From NCBI RefSeq assembly GCF_004379255.2, contig NC_056037.1, positions 9,868,902-9,932,901 on the forward strand: 64,000 nt of DNA. Reading direction: 5' to 3'. This document shows positions 1-12,817 of the stretch, piece by piece. The position numbers were made by a program, and so were the translations under genes. The notes beneath the pieces were generated by a model. That model worked only from the letters and a program-made list of their open reading frames with translations, searched no databases and was not told where the DNA came from. Position 1 is the stretch's first letter, and the number at the start of each line of letters is the position of its first letter. The stretch comes from Salvia splendens. Taxonomy: Eukaryota > Streptophyta > Magnoliopsida > Lamiales > Lamiaceae.

Positions 1-48
1 ATGTCTGAAAGCCTTTAGCGTTCTTATTTCTCTGAACTGTTATGGCAG

Positions 49-3000
49 GATGACATGTATGATAGAATAAACATCGCAAAGTTCTCTCAGATGTGGAATG
101 AGTTTATATCATCTCTCAGAAATGAGGACTTGATCAGTCACTGGTATCTCTCTCTCTTAGATGGGAAAGCATATGCTTTTCCTTCAGAGTTCGGTTGTCC
201 TGATGACAGTAGTTTTTATCGATAAAATGATTATATGGGACCCATTTTCAGGGAGAGAGATCTGCTTCTTGTGCCTTACTCATCAAGTGATGTCCCCGTT
301 GTCCAGTGGCCTCCTTTCTTGCTTGCCAGTAAGGTAATAACTTATCACATTTTTTAATTACTATTGATATTCCTTCTTGAGTGAATGTCTTCCTGTTGAT
401 ATCAGATTCCAATAGTACTGGACATGGCAAAAGATTTCAAGGAAAACGATGATGCTGAACTCTTCAGGAAAATCAAGAGCGATGATTTCATGAAGTCTGC
501 GGTAATTGAATGCTACGAGATATTGAAGCAAGTTCTAATTGGCCTTCTGCTAGATGAAGGGGATAAGGAGTAAGAGACCTATATCTGGCTTGTCATTCTG
601 AGTTTATCTTAATTGCTAATTATGAAGAAAGAAGCATATGTTGTTTCGTCTTACAATCCTACTGAGATGAGTTACTTCTTGAACTCTTGCTCCAACTTTC
701 AGAATTATCAGGCAGATCTGCAACAAAGTTGACAGCAGCATACGTGATCGAAGATTCTTGAGGGAATTTGACATGACTGGGCTGCCTATATTAAATGAAA
801 AATTGGATAAATTTTTCAAACTTCTTGTAAGATCCAAATTTTGAATGTTCTGAATCTAACTCTTCAGTAAATCTAGATGTTGAATGTCTCTTGTGATATC
901 AATTTTGAGTTAGTTGTTGAATGACAGATGGAAGATTATGAAGACCTAGAGTTATACAGATCTCAGATCATAAACAAGCTCCAGGATATCATAGAGATTA
1001 TCATTCAAGATGTAATGCTTGATGGCCATAAGTAAGTTTCGTATTGTTTGTAACAGCTAGGCTGTGATGTTATATTTTCAGTATTTTGAAATATAAACTT
1101 TTCTCTTTTCTTCAGGATTTTGGAAAATTTCAATCAAGGAAACGAGAAAGAACAGCAGAAGTTTGAGAAGGTCAATATCAATCTCTTGGAGAGCAGCTCC
1201 TGGAAGGAAAAGGTATTGTATTGGAAACTTGAAAGTTTGTTAGATTTTGTCTTCTACTGTTCTACGTCCTCTCTATAACTGACCTAATATTGTTAATTCA
1301 AAAGTTAGTTTATTTTCTATTGTGCAGGTCATCCGACTTCATTTGCTTTTGACTGTGAAAGAGTCGGCAATTAATGTCCCAATGAATTTAGAAGCTCGGC
1401 GACGCATTACTTTCTTTGCCAACTCTTTATTTATGAAAATGCCTCCCGCTCCTAAAGTCCGTAACATGCTGTCTTTTAGGTATGATCTAACCTTGAAAAT
1501 CTGGGGTTGCTTGTCTACTGGCTCGTGGCTGTAGTTATGCTCATCTCACTTCCAAAAATAAATAAAAATATTTCCCATCCGAAAACATGTAAATTGCAAA
1601 GCGGACGGGAGCATATTCTGGTTCAACTCTGAAATCTTACCCTTTTGAAATCATTCCATTGATCATCATAATTGAAAAACATGTAGCCAATGCTCTTTTG
1701 TTTTTCTCCCTCCCTCCCTTATAAATGTTCCCAACTTTTCGGCATGAGTTTTAATAAATGTTAGGTAAGTGTTTAGAGATGACTATATTTATTATAGGGA
1801 ATTGTACTTTATGGCAGATGTTAGGTAAGCGTTTAGATGAGCTGTGGGCCATGCTTGGTTTTTGATGTAAATAAGTTGATATAGTGAGGGGAAAATTTAA
1901 GGGGTTTGTGGTGGGTAATTCCAAAAGTGGAATGGGAACACTTGTGAGGGACGAACTAAAATGGTAAAATGAGAACTATAATAAGGGACAGAGGGAGTAT
2001 TACTTTTTTGTTACATGCTTTGTCTTTACTAGCTTTTCTAAAGAGGCTCTGTTTCTTATCTGTCTTGTCTATACTTTGCACGTTAATATGACCCCCAGGC
2101 ATGATAGTTGAGCTGAGTCTCTTGCAACTCTACCACAATTTTGAATCTGTTATATTTTTCAGCGTTTTGACGCCATACTATAGAGAAGATGTTCTATACT
2201 CACCGGAGGAGCTTAAAAAGGAAAATGAGGATGGCATTTCAACTTTATTTTACCTTCAGAAAATTTATCCGGGTGAGTTCTAAATCCATCTTGTATTGCA
2301 ATTACTGTGATAATTCAGGCATTTATTAAACTGTCGCGCTGTTCTGTTTTTAAACAAAAAAGATGAATGGAATAATTATAAGGAGCGGATCAGAGACCCC
2401 AAACTCAGTTATTTCAAAAGAGACGAGAATGAAATGAATCGTTATTGGGTATCTTACAGGGGCCAGACACTTGCTCGAACAGGTCAGATATACAAGCATA
2501 TATTTGAGAACATCAATGTGAATATACATTTCTGACGGACATTTCCTTTTTTATTTTTCTTGCTGGGTATCCAGTGAGGGGTATGATGTATTACAGGGAG
2601 GCCCTAGAACTTCAATGCTTTCTGGACTTTGCTGATGATGATGGTTGGCCTCTTTCTTAATCTCTCTCTCACACATACATTTCAATGCTTTTCTGTAGCA
2701 AATCACTTATCTTTATTTGGAGCTATCTGTTGATTTTGGCATTCACTGTTCCCCTTGCAGCTATCTTTGGTGGCTATCGGGCCATTGATACGACTCACCA
2801 TAACTACAAAACTCTCAAGGACAGAGCACAAGCTTTAGCAGATATGAAGTTCACTTATGTTGTGTCTTGCCAGGTCTATGGTGCACAAAAGATGTCTAGC
2901 GATCCTCGAGAGCGTGGCCACTATCTCAATATTCTGAGCCTCATGTTGGAGTAAGTGAAAGTAAGCAATTAGTTTTGTAGATCGATCTTACGCTGACTAA

Positions 3001-5832
3001 GTTCAAAATCTGTAATGGATCTAGGCATCCAACGCTGCGTGTTGCTTATATTGATGAGAGGGAGGAGACAGTAGAAAAGAAAACTGAGAAGGTTTATTAT
3101 TCTGTCTTGGTCAAGGGAGGGGATAAGCTGGACGAGGTACTAGAAAAGACTACCTCGGTGTTCTGTTGCAATTGATTCATTGGCCTGTGATTTTTAATGA
3201 CATCATTTTATTGCGACCCCAGGAAATATACCGTATCAAGCTTCCAGGTCCCCCAGCTAAAATCGGGGAGGGGAAACCCGAGAATCAAAACCATGCTATC
3301 ATTTTTACCCGTGGAGAAGCCTTGCAAACAATAGATATGAATCAGGTTTGTCTAAAAGTTCTCTATAAATTTTATCTTTGCTTATTTTCATCTCATATAA
3401 ATGGTTATTTTCCTTCAGGACAATTATTTTGAGGAAGCTTTCAAGATGCGCAATGTTTTGGAGGAATTCTTAAAACATCAGCGGAGAAGACCGACAATTC
3501 TGGGATTGAGGGAGCATATCTTCACAGGAAGGTTTGTCATTCCATTTGAAGAGCTAATGGATACTATTACTATATTTATTTAGACAACTAATCTCCAATG
3601 ATAGAATGCTGTGCATGCACTGATCTTTTCTTTTCTATAATAGTGTCTCATCACTTGCTTGGTTCATGTCCAATCAAGAAACTAGTTTTGTGACTATTGG
3701 GCAAAGGATTTTGGCAAACCCTTTAAGGTAATGTTATCTTTCTGGTCTATCCTCCTATATTTTACGTGTCCTAATATCATGATGTGATGTTTCAAGTTCT
3801 TCTATGCTTACAGGGTAAGGTTCCACTACGGGCATCCTGATATTTTTGACAGAATCTTTCATTTGACAAGAGGTGGCTTGAGCAAAGCTTCAAAAACAAT
3901 TAACTTAAGTGAAGATATATTTTCCGGTATAAATATCTAAAATTTCTTCAATCATAATATTCTCTCATTCTTTATCTTATCTTTTGACTGAGTTAATACC
4001 TTCAGGATACAATTCAACACTGAGGAATGGCTATGTAACGCATAATGAATACATCCAAGTGGGTAAGGGACGGGATGTTGGCATGAATCAGATATCTCTG
4101 TTTGAGGCGAAGGTTGCAAATGGAAACGGAGAGCAGACTCTTAGCAGAGACGTCTATCGGCTAGGACGTAGGTTTGATTTCTACAGAATGCTGTCCTTCT
4201 ACTTCACCACAGTCGGATTTTACTTCAGTAGCATGGTATGCGAGATTACACCTATTTCTTATACTTATAGTTTCTCTACATATTAGAAGAGTGGATGAGA
4301 TGTTATTTGTCGCCAGGTTACCGTGCTTATCGTATACGTCTTCTTATACGGACGACTATACATGGTCTTGAGTGGTTTGGAAAAGCGAATTCTGGATGAT
4401 CCTTATATTCGTCAGAGTAAAGCTCTTGAGGAGGCTTTGGCAACTCAATCTCTTTTTCAGCTAGGCCTGTTGCTGGTGCTGCCAATGGTGATGGAAATCG
4501 GCCTTGAACGAGGCTTTCGAACTGCCATTGGCGATTTGATCATCATGCAGTTGCAGCTGGCATCTGTCTTCTTCACATTTCAGCTTGGAACAAAAGCTCA
4601 CTATTATGGTAGAACACTGTTACATGGAGGGTCGAAATACCGAGCCACAGGTCGTGGTTTTGTCGTCTTTCATGCCAAGTTTGCCGATAACTACAGAATG
4701 TATTCCCGCAGTCACTTTGTCAAAGGTTTGGAGCTTTTGATGCTTTTGATCGTGTATGAGGTATATGGGCATTCCTACCGCAGTTCATCACTGTACTTCT
4801 TCATTACCTTTTCAATGTGGTTCCTTGTTGCTTCCTGGTTGTTTGCTCCTTTCGTTTTCAACCCATCCGGGTTTGACTGGCAAAAGACCGTGGATGATTG
4901 GACGGACTGGAAGAAGTGGATGGGAAACCGCGGAGGTATCGGGATTGCACAGGATAAAAGTTGGGAATCTTGGTGGAATGGAGAGCAGGAACACTTCAAA
5001 TACACTAACTTAAGGGGTAGAGTGCTCGAGATCATCCTTGCATCTCGCTTTTTCATATACCAGTATGGTATTGTCTATCGCCTCAAAATATCACACGGCC
5101 GCAAGGATATCCTGGTATCCCCTAAAGCAACCATCTTTTTCTTTCACCATACCTTCGTGCCATCACTCTTGCTCAAAATCATCCACCTTGTAGGTCTATG
5201 GCTTGTCTTGGTTCGTGATGCTCACAGTTCTTCTCGTCTTAAAGGTATAAATGTTTGGATTTCCCCTTATCTCTCTCTGCATATGGTCAATCTCATGATT
5301 GAGTTGTTTTCACAATAGATGGTGTCGATGGGGAGACGAAAGTTTAGTACAGACTTTCAGCTCATGTTTAGGATTCTGAAAGCACTTCTATTCCTTGGGT
5401 TTGCATCAGTGATGACTGTGCTATTCGTTGTTGCTGGCCTTGCTGTCAGTGATATATTTGCTGCTACACTGGCCTTCTTGCCCACCGGGTGGGCCCTCAT
5501 CCTCGTAAGCATCTGGGTTTATCGTTTTTCTTCCTCCATTCTATTGCATACATTTGTTGCTTCTTGATCTGATTAATACCACTAATTGGCAGATTGCCCA
5601 AGCATGCGCGCCTTGTTTGAAGGGAATTGGGCTTTGGGGGTCTGTGATGGAACTGTCCAGGGCATATGAAGCCATAATGGGACTCGTGATCTTCATGCCC
5701 GTTGTTGTTCTGTCGTGGTTCCCCTTCATGTCTGAATTCCAGGCTCGTCTTCTCTTCAACCAAGCCTTCAGTCGGGGCCTCCAGATATCGATGATTTTGT
5801 TCGGGACGAAGGAGAAGTTGTCAACCTCTTGA
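49..5832 (+). CDS. CALS: callose synthase (glucan synthase-like), 3' part, 21 exons
   Basis: Catalytic subunit of plasma-membrane 1,3-beta-glucan (callose) synthase, which makes callose from UDP-glucose. Exons: 49-143, 252-333, 406-569, 703-826, 928-1031, 1116-1212, 1328-1479, 2163-2272, 2363-2482, 2575-2643, 2761-2950, 3025-3136, 3223-3345, 3419-3531, 3644-3727, 3814-3926, 4006-4235, 4317-5114, 5194-5244, 5319-5504, 5593-5832. All phases join into 1118 residues, the C-terminal part of a family protein of about 1900; the 5' end lies outside the window. Visible are the FKS/glucan-synthase block (LTPYYRED, AIFGGYRAID, GKGRDVGMNQI, EAKVANGNGEQ) followed by the multi-span C-terminal membrane region (MVSMGRR, AFLPTGWA, FNQAFSRGLQIS). 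The 51-base exon 19 encodes VYGLSW and is easy to miss because the intron before it stays open in frame. Wording such as GGIGIAQDKSWESWW is closest to my memory of the CALS6/CALS7 branch; that sub-assignment is tentative. Confidence 0.93.
1706..2000. mobile_element. Stowaway-like MITE in a callose synthase intron
   Basis: The 683-base intron between exons 7 and 8 holds a segment starting with ctccctccctcccttat and ending with ataagggacagagggagta. The ends are imperfect inverted repeats of the Stowaway type (CTCCCTCCGTCCC consensus), and the right end abuts TA. There is no coding capacity. The left boundary is approximate because the flanking TA is not clear. Confidence 0.5.
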
Positions 5833-7452
5833 ACCTTTTATTATACTGCAGCTGTTGCCAAATATAGGTTGTGTAGTTTTGTGAAAACGAAGTAGCAAAA
5901 ATAGCATATGGTATTAACATCGTTTTCCATTGCAGTTAGATTGCCGCACTTGTGTAGCCTTTTGCTATATCAAGTATACGTACTATACACGTTGAAATAT
6001 TTAATATGAAATGGAGTACATATCATTTTGTAACATTTATAGCAAATTTCGACGGTGTCCTTTTGGTATTATGAATTTGTAATTGAAAAGAATTGTATTC
6101 CAATTCATTTCATCTTTTGTTTAATAGGGACAAATTTTTAGGATAGACACAAGAGTGAAAATAAGTGATAAATTTAATAAATGAATCAATTTCTAATTAA
6201 AATAAAATTATGGCTGCAGGCCTGTGTTATAAATCTATACACCATAGTGATATTATTTTGCACAAATCTATGAAACTATGCCAAACATATAATGAAGTTC
6301 CTCCGCATATTAATTAGTTGTGGCAGTCGAGACTAGAATATGTCTAATCTGATTGCAGAAACATCTATAAATTGAATGCGATTAGATCATCCCTCTCCAT
6401 ATAGCATAGCTAAATATATGTAACTAATAAAAATGAAACGCAATAAATGTGAGTAATACTATCTAGGACTGCCGAAAACACAAACCCCTCACTCCCTTTC
6501 ATTTATTGCAAATATAATATTTTTAATCACGCTAATAACCTGCACGGGTTAGGCATCAACAACTATACTCCGTTTCTGTATAATAACTAGGACATCATAC
6601 AAAATCATATAAGAATAATTAGACAATTACTAGTAGACTCGATCGAAGTAGTAGTAATGAAATTCGAATTTTAAATATTTTGGTCTAAAGGAAAGTATAA
6701 TAATCATTAAGATCACATTGCTAAATATTAAGGAATTTCGGTAAAACAAAAATAAAATAACTAAAAATATTAAGACAAATACGAGTATAATTCTTGGCAC
6801 ACATTATTTACATGAGTTACAGCAGTTTACAATCGTTGGGTAACCTTTATGGTCAACATTAGTTTTCCGATTCGATTTTTTTTAACCGAATCGAATTAAA
6901 GCATTTAAATTTTTTTGAAATAAATTAAATCGAACCGAATTACTAAAAAGGCCATATTCGAAAAATCAAAATTGAAAGTACAGAAACTTTTGTCCGAATA
7001 AACCCAAATTCTACTATATCTAAGAAAATCGTGAATTAACAAACTTGAATTTACATAAATATATTCATATTGTATCAACAAAGTAAAAATAAGCACTTTT
7101 TTTTATAGTTAAATAAACATCTTCTAATTTTAATAAAAGAAGATAATTTGGAAAATATACTAATAAAATTTGCCTTTTGCCTGGAGAAGAGGTAAATATA
7201 TCTTCAAAATGAAGAAGGTATAATACATTTCCAAATATCTTTTTTATTAGAGATTAAATTTTTATAAATAAAATGTAAATATGATAATTATTTTGATTTA
7301 CGTCTTTCTTTAGGCAGAAATAACTAATTTCAGCACCGATAGGCGGCTAGTATAGGCCTCATACAATCAATTTTCCACACTATTTATTGTTCTCCAAAAA
7401 AACTTGCTCTTCATAACAAATAACAATACACACCTCTTAAATTAAAAGCAAA
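5833..7452. other. intergenic, AT-rich, no gene seen
   Basis: Spacer between the callose synthase stop and the VQ gene. The first 200 bases are the likely callose synthase 3' UTR. The rest is AT-rich with stops in all frames, and includes a low-complexity stretch near 6870-6950 rich in the words aaccgaat and aatcgaa. The last 100 bases should hold the VQ promoter and leader; no TATA box could be fixed with confidence. Confidence 0.6.
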
Positions 7453-7797
7453 ATGGGAAAGAGGAAATCAAATGGATCAAGTCCAACAAAATCATCCAAG
7501 CATGAAAAGATGTTGCAGCCAAAAGTATACATCGCAGACACGTACAACTTCAAAAGCCTCGTCCAACAACTCACCGGAAACGGAAAAAACCCTGCGGCGG
7601 CGGCGTGGGAAGCTCCCTCGGTTGAGAGTATGAGTGCGTCGGTGGAGGCGTCGCCGGAGCTGGAAATTTATAAGGGATTGGAGGCGATGCTGATGGAGAT
7701 GGACTCGGATTCGTCTCATAATTTTGATATTGCATTTGCATCTAATAATAATCATCAGATGTGTGAGTATGACTATGATTTTAGTGGTATCATTTAA
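7453..7797 (+). CDS. VQ-motif protein, 114 aa, intronless
   Basis: Short intronless gene encoding a plant VQ protein. The defining motif FxxxVQxLTG is present as FKSLVQQLTG, residues 33-42. The N-terminus is basic (MGKRK, then Ser/Lys-rich), consistent with nuclear location, and the C-terminus is acidic with Asp/Ser and Asn runs. VQ proteins are small cofactors that bind WRKY transcription factors or other partners in defence and development. Length and the position of the motif near the N-terminus resemble the Arabidopsis VQ1/VQ10 group, but I cannot assign an ortholog. The start is the first ATG after an A-rich leader with no competing upstream frame. Confidence 0.9.
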   Translation: MGKRKSNGSSPTKSSKHEKMLQPKVYIADTYNFKSLVQQLTGNGKNPAAAAWEAPSVESMSASVEASPELEIYKGLEAMLMEMDSDSSHNFDIAFASNNNHQMCEYDYDFSGII

Positions 7798-8440
7798 TCA
7801 ATTCAATGCATGTATGTAACAAATTCACGTCTCGTCTCGTAATAATCTATGACATAATTCTATAATATTCGGAGATTATAGATTTTCAGAAAACATGCTT
7901 GTGTCGAGATTATGATTTTTATTTTTTTTTCTTGCGAGTTATACTCACAGATTCTCTTATCAGTGTGTACATATAGTTACAGCCAATAATTGATGAGCAA
8001 TTCTATCAACAATGTAATCTAAACAATACAAAAACCACTAATAGTATTATGATTATGATCATATCAAATGAACTAACATAAATACCGGGTCCACCTATCT
8101 TGTTTACCAAATGTATATCAATCTCAATTAAAACATATCTTTTTCCCCAAAAAATTAGACTATTTTACCATTTTGATTTGAGTCGTCCCCAAAAAATTAG
8201 AAAAAGTCTAAATATGGAAAGTTTTTCAACAAATAATAATCATATACATTATTTATAGTATGAACCTAACAATCCACTAACACTCATTCAACTACCTTTT
8301 TACTCTCTATTTTACTAACAAATTTTGAAATTTTAAATAAGTGATAACAAAAATAACATGAACATAATCCCAAAATTAGTAAATTCATTATATTTTGGAA
8401 TTTAGAATTAATTAAATTATAATCACAGTAATTAAATAGT
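7798..8440. other. intergenic, no gene seen
   Basis: AT-rich spacer after the VQ gene. The stretch 8150-8330, with repeated words such as aaaaaattag and tccactaacac, resembles worn MITE sequence, but no paired ends could be defined. Confidence 0.5.
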
Positions 8441-8628
8441 ACTCCCTCCGTCATTAGAAGTCCTGTTGACTTTTCTGCACTCATTTTATAAAAATAATAA
8501 TAAATGGTACTCTCCTCTACATTATTCTCTCTCTTATTTTACCATTTATTCAATTTAAATATATAGTATCATTTTGATATAACGAGTGCAGAAAGTCAAC
8601 AGAAATTCGCGGAAGGAGGATTAGCAGT
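8441..8628. mobile_element. Stowaway-like MITE, 188 bp
   Basis: Begins ctccctccgtcattagaag and ends ttcgcggaaggagga. The two arms pair over about 40 bases, including the shared word gttgacttt(t)ctgcactc and its complement. TA lies on the left and TTA on the right, fitting a TA target site. Non-coding and AT-rich in the middle. Confidence 0.75.
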
Positions 8629-8730
8629 AATTATAATTAGGAAAGTATAGTAATTGTCATTCGGATCCCTATCTGTGCACAGCCGCACGGGTACTTGAGG
8701 TGATCAAAATATAAAAGGAAGTAAATCAAA

Positions 8731-8803
8731 CAAGGTAAGTGACATTGGATAAGGCGCTGGTCTACGGAACCAGAGATTCTGGGTTTGATCCCCGGTAGAG
8801 TCA
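8731..8803 (+). pseudogene. degenerate tRNA-Arg(ACG)-like gene
   Basis: The 3' two thirds match plant tRNA-Arg(ACG): D-arm remnant ggataaggcgc, anticodon stem-loop CTGGT-CTACGGA-ACCAG with anticodon ACG, then a T-arm ctggg-tttgatc-cccgg. The 5' acceptor strand is lost: the first seven bases cannot pair with the tagagtc at the 3' side. The A box is also damaged, and the T-loop has T in place of the conserved C. It is therefore a pseudogene or a tRNA-derived retroposon head rather than a working tRNA. Confidence 0.7.
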
Positions 8804-10989
8804 CGTTCACTCTATTTTATTTTCCATTTCTCTAAATTTATTTTGCAATTAATCTTATTCATTCATTTTTTTTCTATTGGTTGAATTTTATTTTATTTTT
8901 AATTATTTTGTGTATTTTTACTTTATAAATAGCACAACCAAGTATCATTTTCTCATCCCAAATTCTCAGTCATTTATCTCAAGCATGTGAGTCGCCCGTG
9001 ACATTGCAATTCAAGGTGCTCCCCATCAATTCAAAGATTTTGTGCGAATTAATACTTAATTGTATTCACAATGAACAATTTTTTGCTCAAATTTCATCGA
9101 GATATGAACACAACAACTGAATTTCGGAACATGGTTTTTTTTTTTTTTTTGGTAATTATCAAGGGTATCCACATGTGTGCCCAGTGACTATTTACCACGC
9201 TGATTTGTAGGCACCTCAATGGGTGGGACAGCTGACCCAAGGATTTAAAGTTGTTTCATACCCAAAGACATGGATCGATCCTCTGACTATTTGGTTAAGG
9301 AATTGAAGTTATACAATTTTCGGTTGTTAATTAATGTAACAAGTTTCCATTATTTAAATTAATGTACCTTTCAAATTTTAATCAAGTAATTTTCAGTTAT
9401 TTAGCTTCTACTAAAATTTTTAAAATGTTGAAATCTTTGAAACTACTTATGCTCTAGAAATTGGGACTGAAATGGGAGCGGATGATGTGAAAGCTAAAAA
9501 ATGAGTTGGCTGATTTGGGGTGGAAAAGAAGTGATTTTTGTTGTGAATTCGTGCCCGCTTACACATAACATAAGTAAGTGAGGGAAAAAACGCGATCATG
9601 TCCTTCCACATCTAGGCGCTAAGATAGAAAATCTTGGTTTTAGATCCTTACATCTCGAGGAATAAAATAATCTAACTAGCTAAGTAATCCAAGATCATGT
9701 AAAACAATGTTGTCTAAATCGTAGATAGATTGCAATCCGATGAGTAGAGAAATATAATACTGAAGTTGCAAAAATGAAGATAAAAATCACAGATTGAGAG
9801 GTTATGCAATGCTACTAATAAGCTTACTATTATTAATAATGGCCATCTCCACTTCCAAGTCATCGGACCACCACTGCGCCTCCACAAACACCTTTGCACC
9901 ACCACCACTCACCTCCGCCCCACCTCCATCACTATAATAGCAGCAAATATAGTCACTGTTGTTGAAATACAAAAGAGACCTGCTTCACCTCTGTCGTCTC
10001 CACCGATCTCGCCGCATCAACATCCCCACCAGTACCACCTCTCATATGAGATAAAAATGGGCCAATCACCTCTTCTCTTAAAAGGCCATATTAAGAGATT
10101 TTTAACAAAGTAAGGAATGAAGTTAAAGGGATAGTATGAGACAGAGACGGAGCAGGTGGAGTTGATGAGGTCTCTCGCCCTCCACCGCGACCTTCTTGGC
10201 CGCCCCTTGATTTCTTCCGGAAATCAACAATTAATTGGGAGTGGATGCCATTGTTTTTGCATCGGATTCCATGAGAACAAATTTATGTTATTTCAGAGCG
10301 TAGCCGGAGACACCCATATGGGTTCTTTCCCATGAAAAATATTAGTACCTTTTTAAAAATAACTTTTTTATAATCAAATATGTATCATCGAAATCATATT
10401 TATATTATACTCTATACATTTACTACTACCTCCATCTTTAAAAAATACTACAAATTTTTGAAACGGCGTGAATTTTAATACATGATTAGTAAAATAAGAC
10501 ATAAGAAGTTAAAATGTGGTGGGATTGGTAAAATATAAGAGAGAATAAGATAAAATATGGTGAGAGTAATATTAATGAATTGTGGAGTCTACATTATTAT
10601 AAATGGTGTTTTAATGGTCTTGTAAATAAATTGATGTATATGAATAATATATAGATTAAAAATTTTCTACAGTACAAAATTTCTATTTTTAAGAGACAAA
10701 TATTTTAATTAAATTAAACTGTACAATGTAAGATTATTTAATTCTATATTCCTCATTTTGACATTTTATTGTTACTTTCTCAGACTAATATTTACAATAA
10801 ATTTTCTTTATTTATTTCTCTAGTTTTAGTCCCTGTTAACATTTGATAATTGGTTTTTATTCACGTCGATTTTAAGAGCTAAGCGATATTGGACAATTTT
10901 AATAAAATTAACAAAAAAAAAAGAACAATTAATAGGGCGTGAATTTGTCAAGAATATAGGTATTAAATAAAAATATAATTCATAATGTA
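8804..10989. other. intergenic, no gene supported
   Basis: Mostly AT-rich. The stretch 9840-10270 is less AT-rich, with CCACC/CTCC-rich words (accaccactcacctccgcc), but it has no frame longer than about 65 codons and no recognisable domain. It may be an old coding or retroposon fragment. Bases 10430-10700 resemble one end of a MITE (acctccatctttaaaaaatact) and end near ttaagagacaaat; not firm enough to call. Confidence 0.5.
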
Positions 10990-11320
10990 GGGTAGTGTTA
11001 AAATGCAAACTCTAAATATTGTACAAACTCCAAACTATGATCTGGACCGTTAAAAAATGTTAACAGATGACAAAATAATAGAAATAAAAAAAATGTCAAC
11101 ACAATATCAACGGTGATCTAGACCGTTAAAAAATATTAACAGATAACAAAATAATAGCAATAAAAAATGCCAACACAATGTCAACCCATCATCAACCGTT
11201 GACATTGTGTTGACATATTCTATTGCTGGAATTTTGTCATCTGTTGACATTTTCTAACAGCCCAGATCATAGTTTGAAGTTTGTACAATATTTAGAGTTT
11301 GCATTTGATCACATCCCTCC
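10990..11320. repeat. fold-back element with long inverted arms
   Basis: The left arm starts near gtagtgttaaaatgcaaac and the right arm ends near gtttgcatttgatcacat. The arms are inverted copies over more than 100 bases; the shared words include ctctaaatattgtacaaac, caaactatgatctg and caacagatgacaaaat with their complements. The centre has further direct and inverted copies of gtcaacacaatgtcaac. There is no coding capacity. Long-arm, AT-rich fold-back structure suggests a Mutator-like or other TIR-type MITE. No clear target-site duplication was found, so the family is open. Confidence 0.75.
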
Positions 11321-11531
11321 CTAGTAATCTAACTATAATTGTTCTGTTATAGATTAACTGGCATAGGAGCCCTGAGCCAATATGTTTATTTTCTTTTGTA
11401 TGACAAACAATTGCATATTCATTTATGATATGAGACGTTGTGTCTGGTTATAATTTACATAAAAATGAAACCAAATCCAATATCAATGCAAATATGACTA
11501 TGTTACTACTAAAAAAAAATCACATGTATCA

Positions 11532-12817
11532 TCAGCAATGTTCACTTGTTTCTTTCTGCTGGGACTCCGTGATCATCTCTCGATCGCTGGTAGGTTGCAC
11601 CGGCTTATTCCCGAGTATTGCCCCTTGTTTGCGAATATAATGCCATTTTTCTTGTAGGAGATACACGAAGAGTGTGAGAGAGACCTGAACTGTGAAAAGG
11701 ATTGTCCAAATACTCACATTCTTTAAACTTCTCTTGTGGTAGGCTTCTAGGCCAGTGTATATGTTGATAACTCCCAGTAAAGATACAATTATTCCAACTA
11801 GCCAGTGAAAAATAAACCAAATATTTCTGCTTTTGCTTCCCCTGCAATAAAATAATATCACAAACACACATGAAATGTAGGTATGTTTGCATTTGTATTG
11901 AGTGGTAAAATATTTACCGGTGCGGCCTGCAGATGCCAGCCAGTGCTTGTAACCACATGATAACGTAAAAGGCGAGGCCTATTCTCTGGTGATCGTTGTT
12001 GAAAGAGTTGTCGAAGTATTTTAATGACATTACTGCTGCTGCTGAAGCAAGTAGTACTGAGACTACCTGTATAGTAAATATGAGTTAAATTGTGGTCATA
12101 GTGAAGCAAAATTGATCTCATTATTTTGAATTCAATAGGAGTTAAAAGGGATTTGATATTTGTTTGCTACATTACATGATTGGTAGAATAGTTCAATATA
12201 AGCAACTTTGAACTGCTCATTGTGCAAGAATGAGGCTTTTCCTTTCCCCCAAGGATTCATAATGATTATTAGCACCAATTAAGGATCAGTAATTTAGATT
12301 ATCTTTTGAGTCATTAAAGATGGTTGTGGGGCACCCTGCCTAGCTACCAAAATGATACTGTTGAGTTGATTTCATCAATAATCATACATAGGTAATTATA
12401 GGCAATTGTGTTACTATTAATTAGTAGTAGAAAAGATCAGAATCATGGGCTTGCCTGTGTAATAGCATGTATATAGAATATGATTCTGAGCCTCTTCCCA
12501 GATTCTTCTCTGTTAGACATTCTCTTTACCAGTATGGCAGCTGGCATGAGCAAGCCGACTGAAGCCCAGAGGAGAAACCCGTGGAGCTTGATCTCGAATG
12601 ACAGTTCACGACTCACCTGACACATACACACACAGTTGGCCCCTGTTCTTGAAAATGAAACATATAAGAAGATTCAACTACATGAAACATGTACCTTGTA
12701 TCTGCTGCTAGAATCCATCGTTGGATGGTCTAGCAACGAGGCGATTGATGGTCGGAGATTGAGAATGTTGAGGCCTACGGGTAGAGCAACAGCCACGAGC
12801 TTATGAGAAGAAGGCAT
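11532..12817 (-). CDS. cytochrome b561 domain protein, 247 aa, 4 exons
   Basis: Integral membrane b-type cytochrome of the b561 family, which moves electrons across membranes, usually from ascorbate. Exons on the minus strand: 12817-12695, 12616-12455, 12066-11918, 11841-11532; phases join to 247 residues. The four conserved haem histidines are visible in KLHGF, YIHAI, DHQRIG and IFHWLVG, with at least four hydrophobic spans around them. There is no DOMON domain in front, unlike the common plant CYBDOM proteins; the N-terminus is short and partly hydrophobic and may act as a signal segment. The tail is hydrophilic. Intron 2 uses a GC donor (ACACAG followed by gcaagc). Substrate and membrane are not determined by the sequence. 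Confidence 0.88.

Noticed and set aside
9714..9908. Possible small gene in the CCACC-rich stretch
   Set aside because: Only 64 codons, no domain, no splice partners that extend it.
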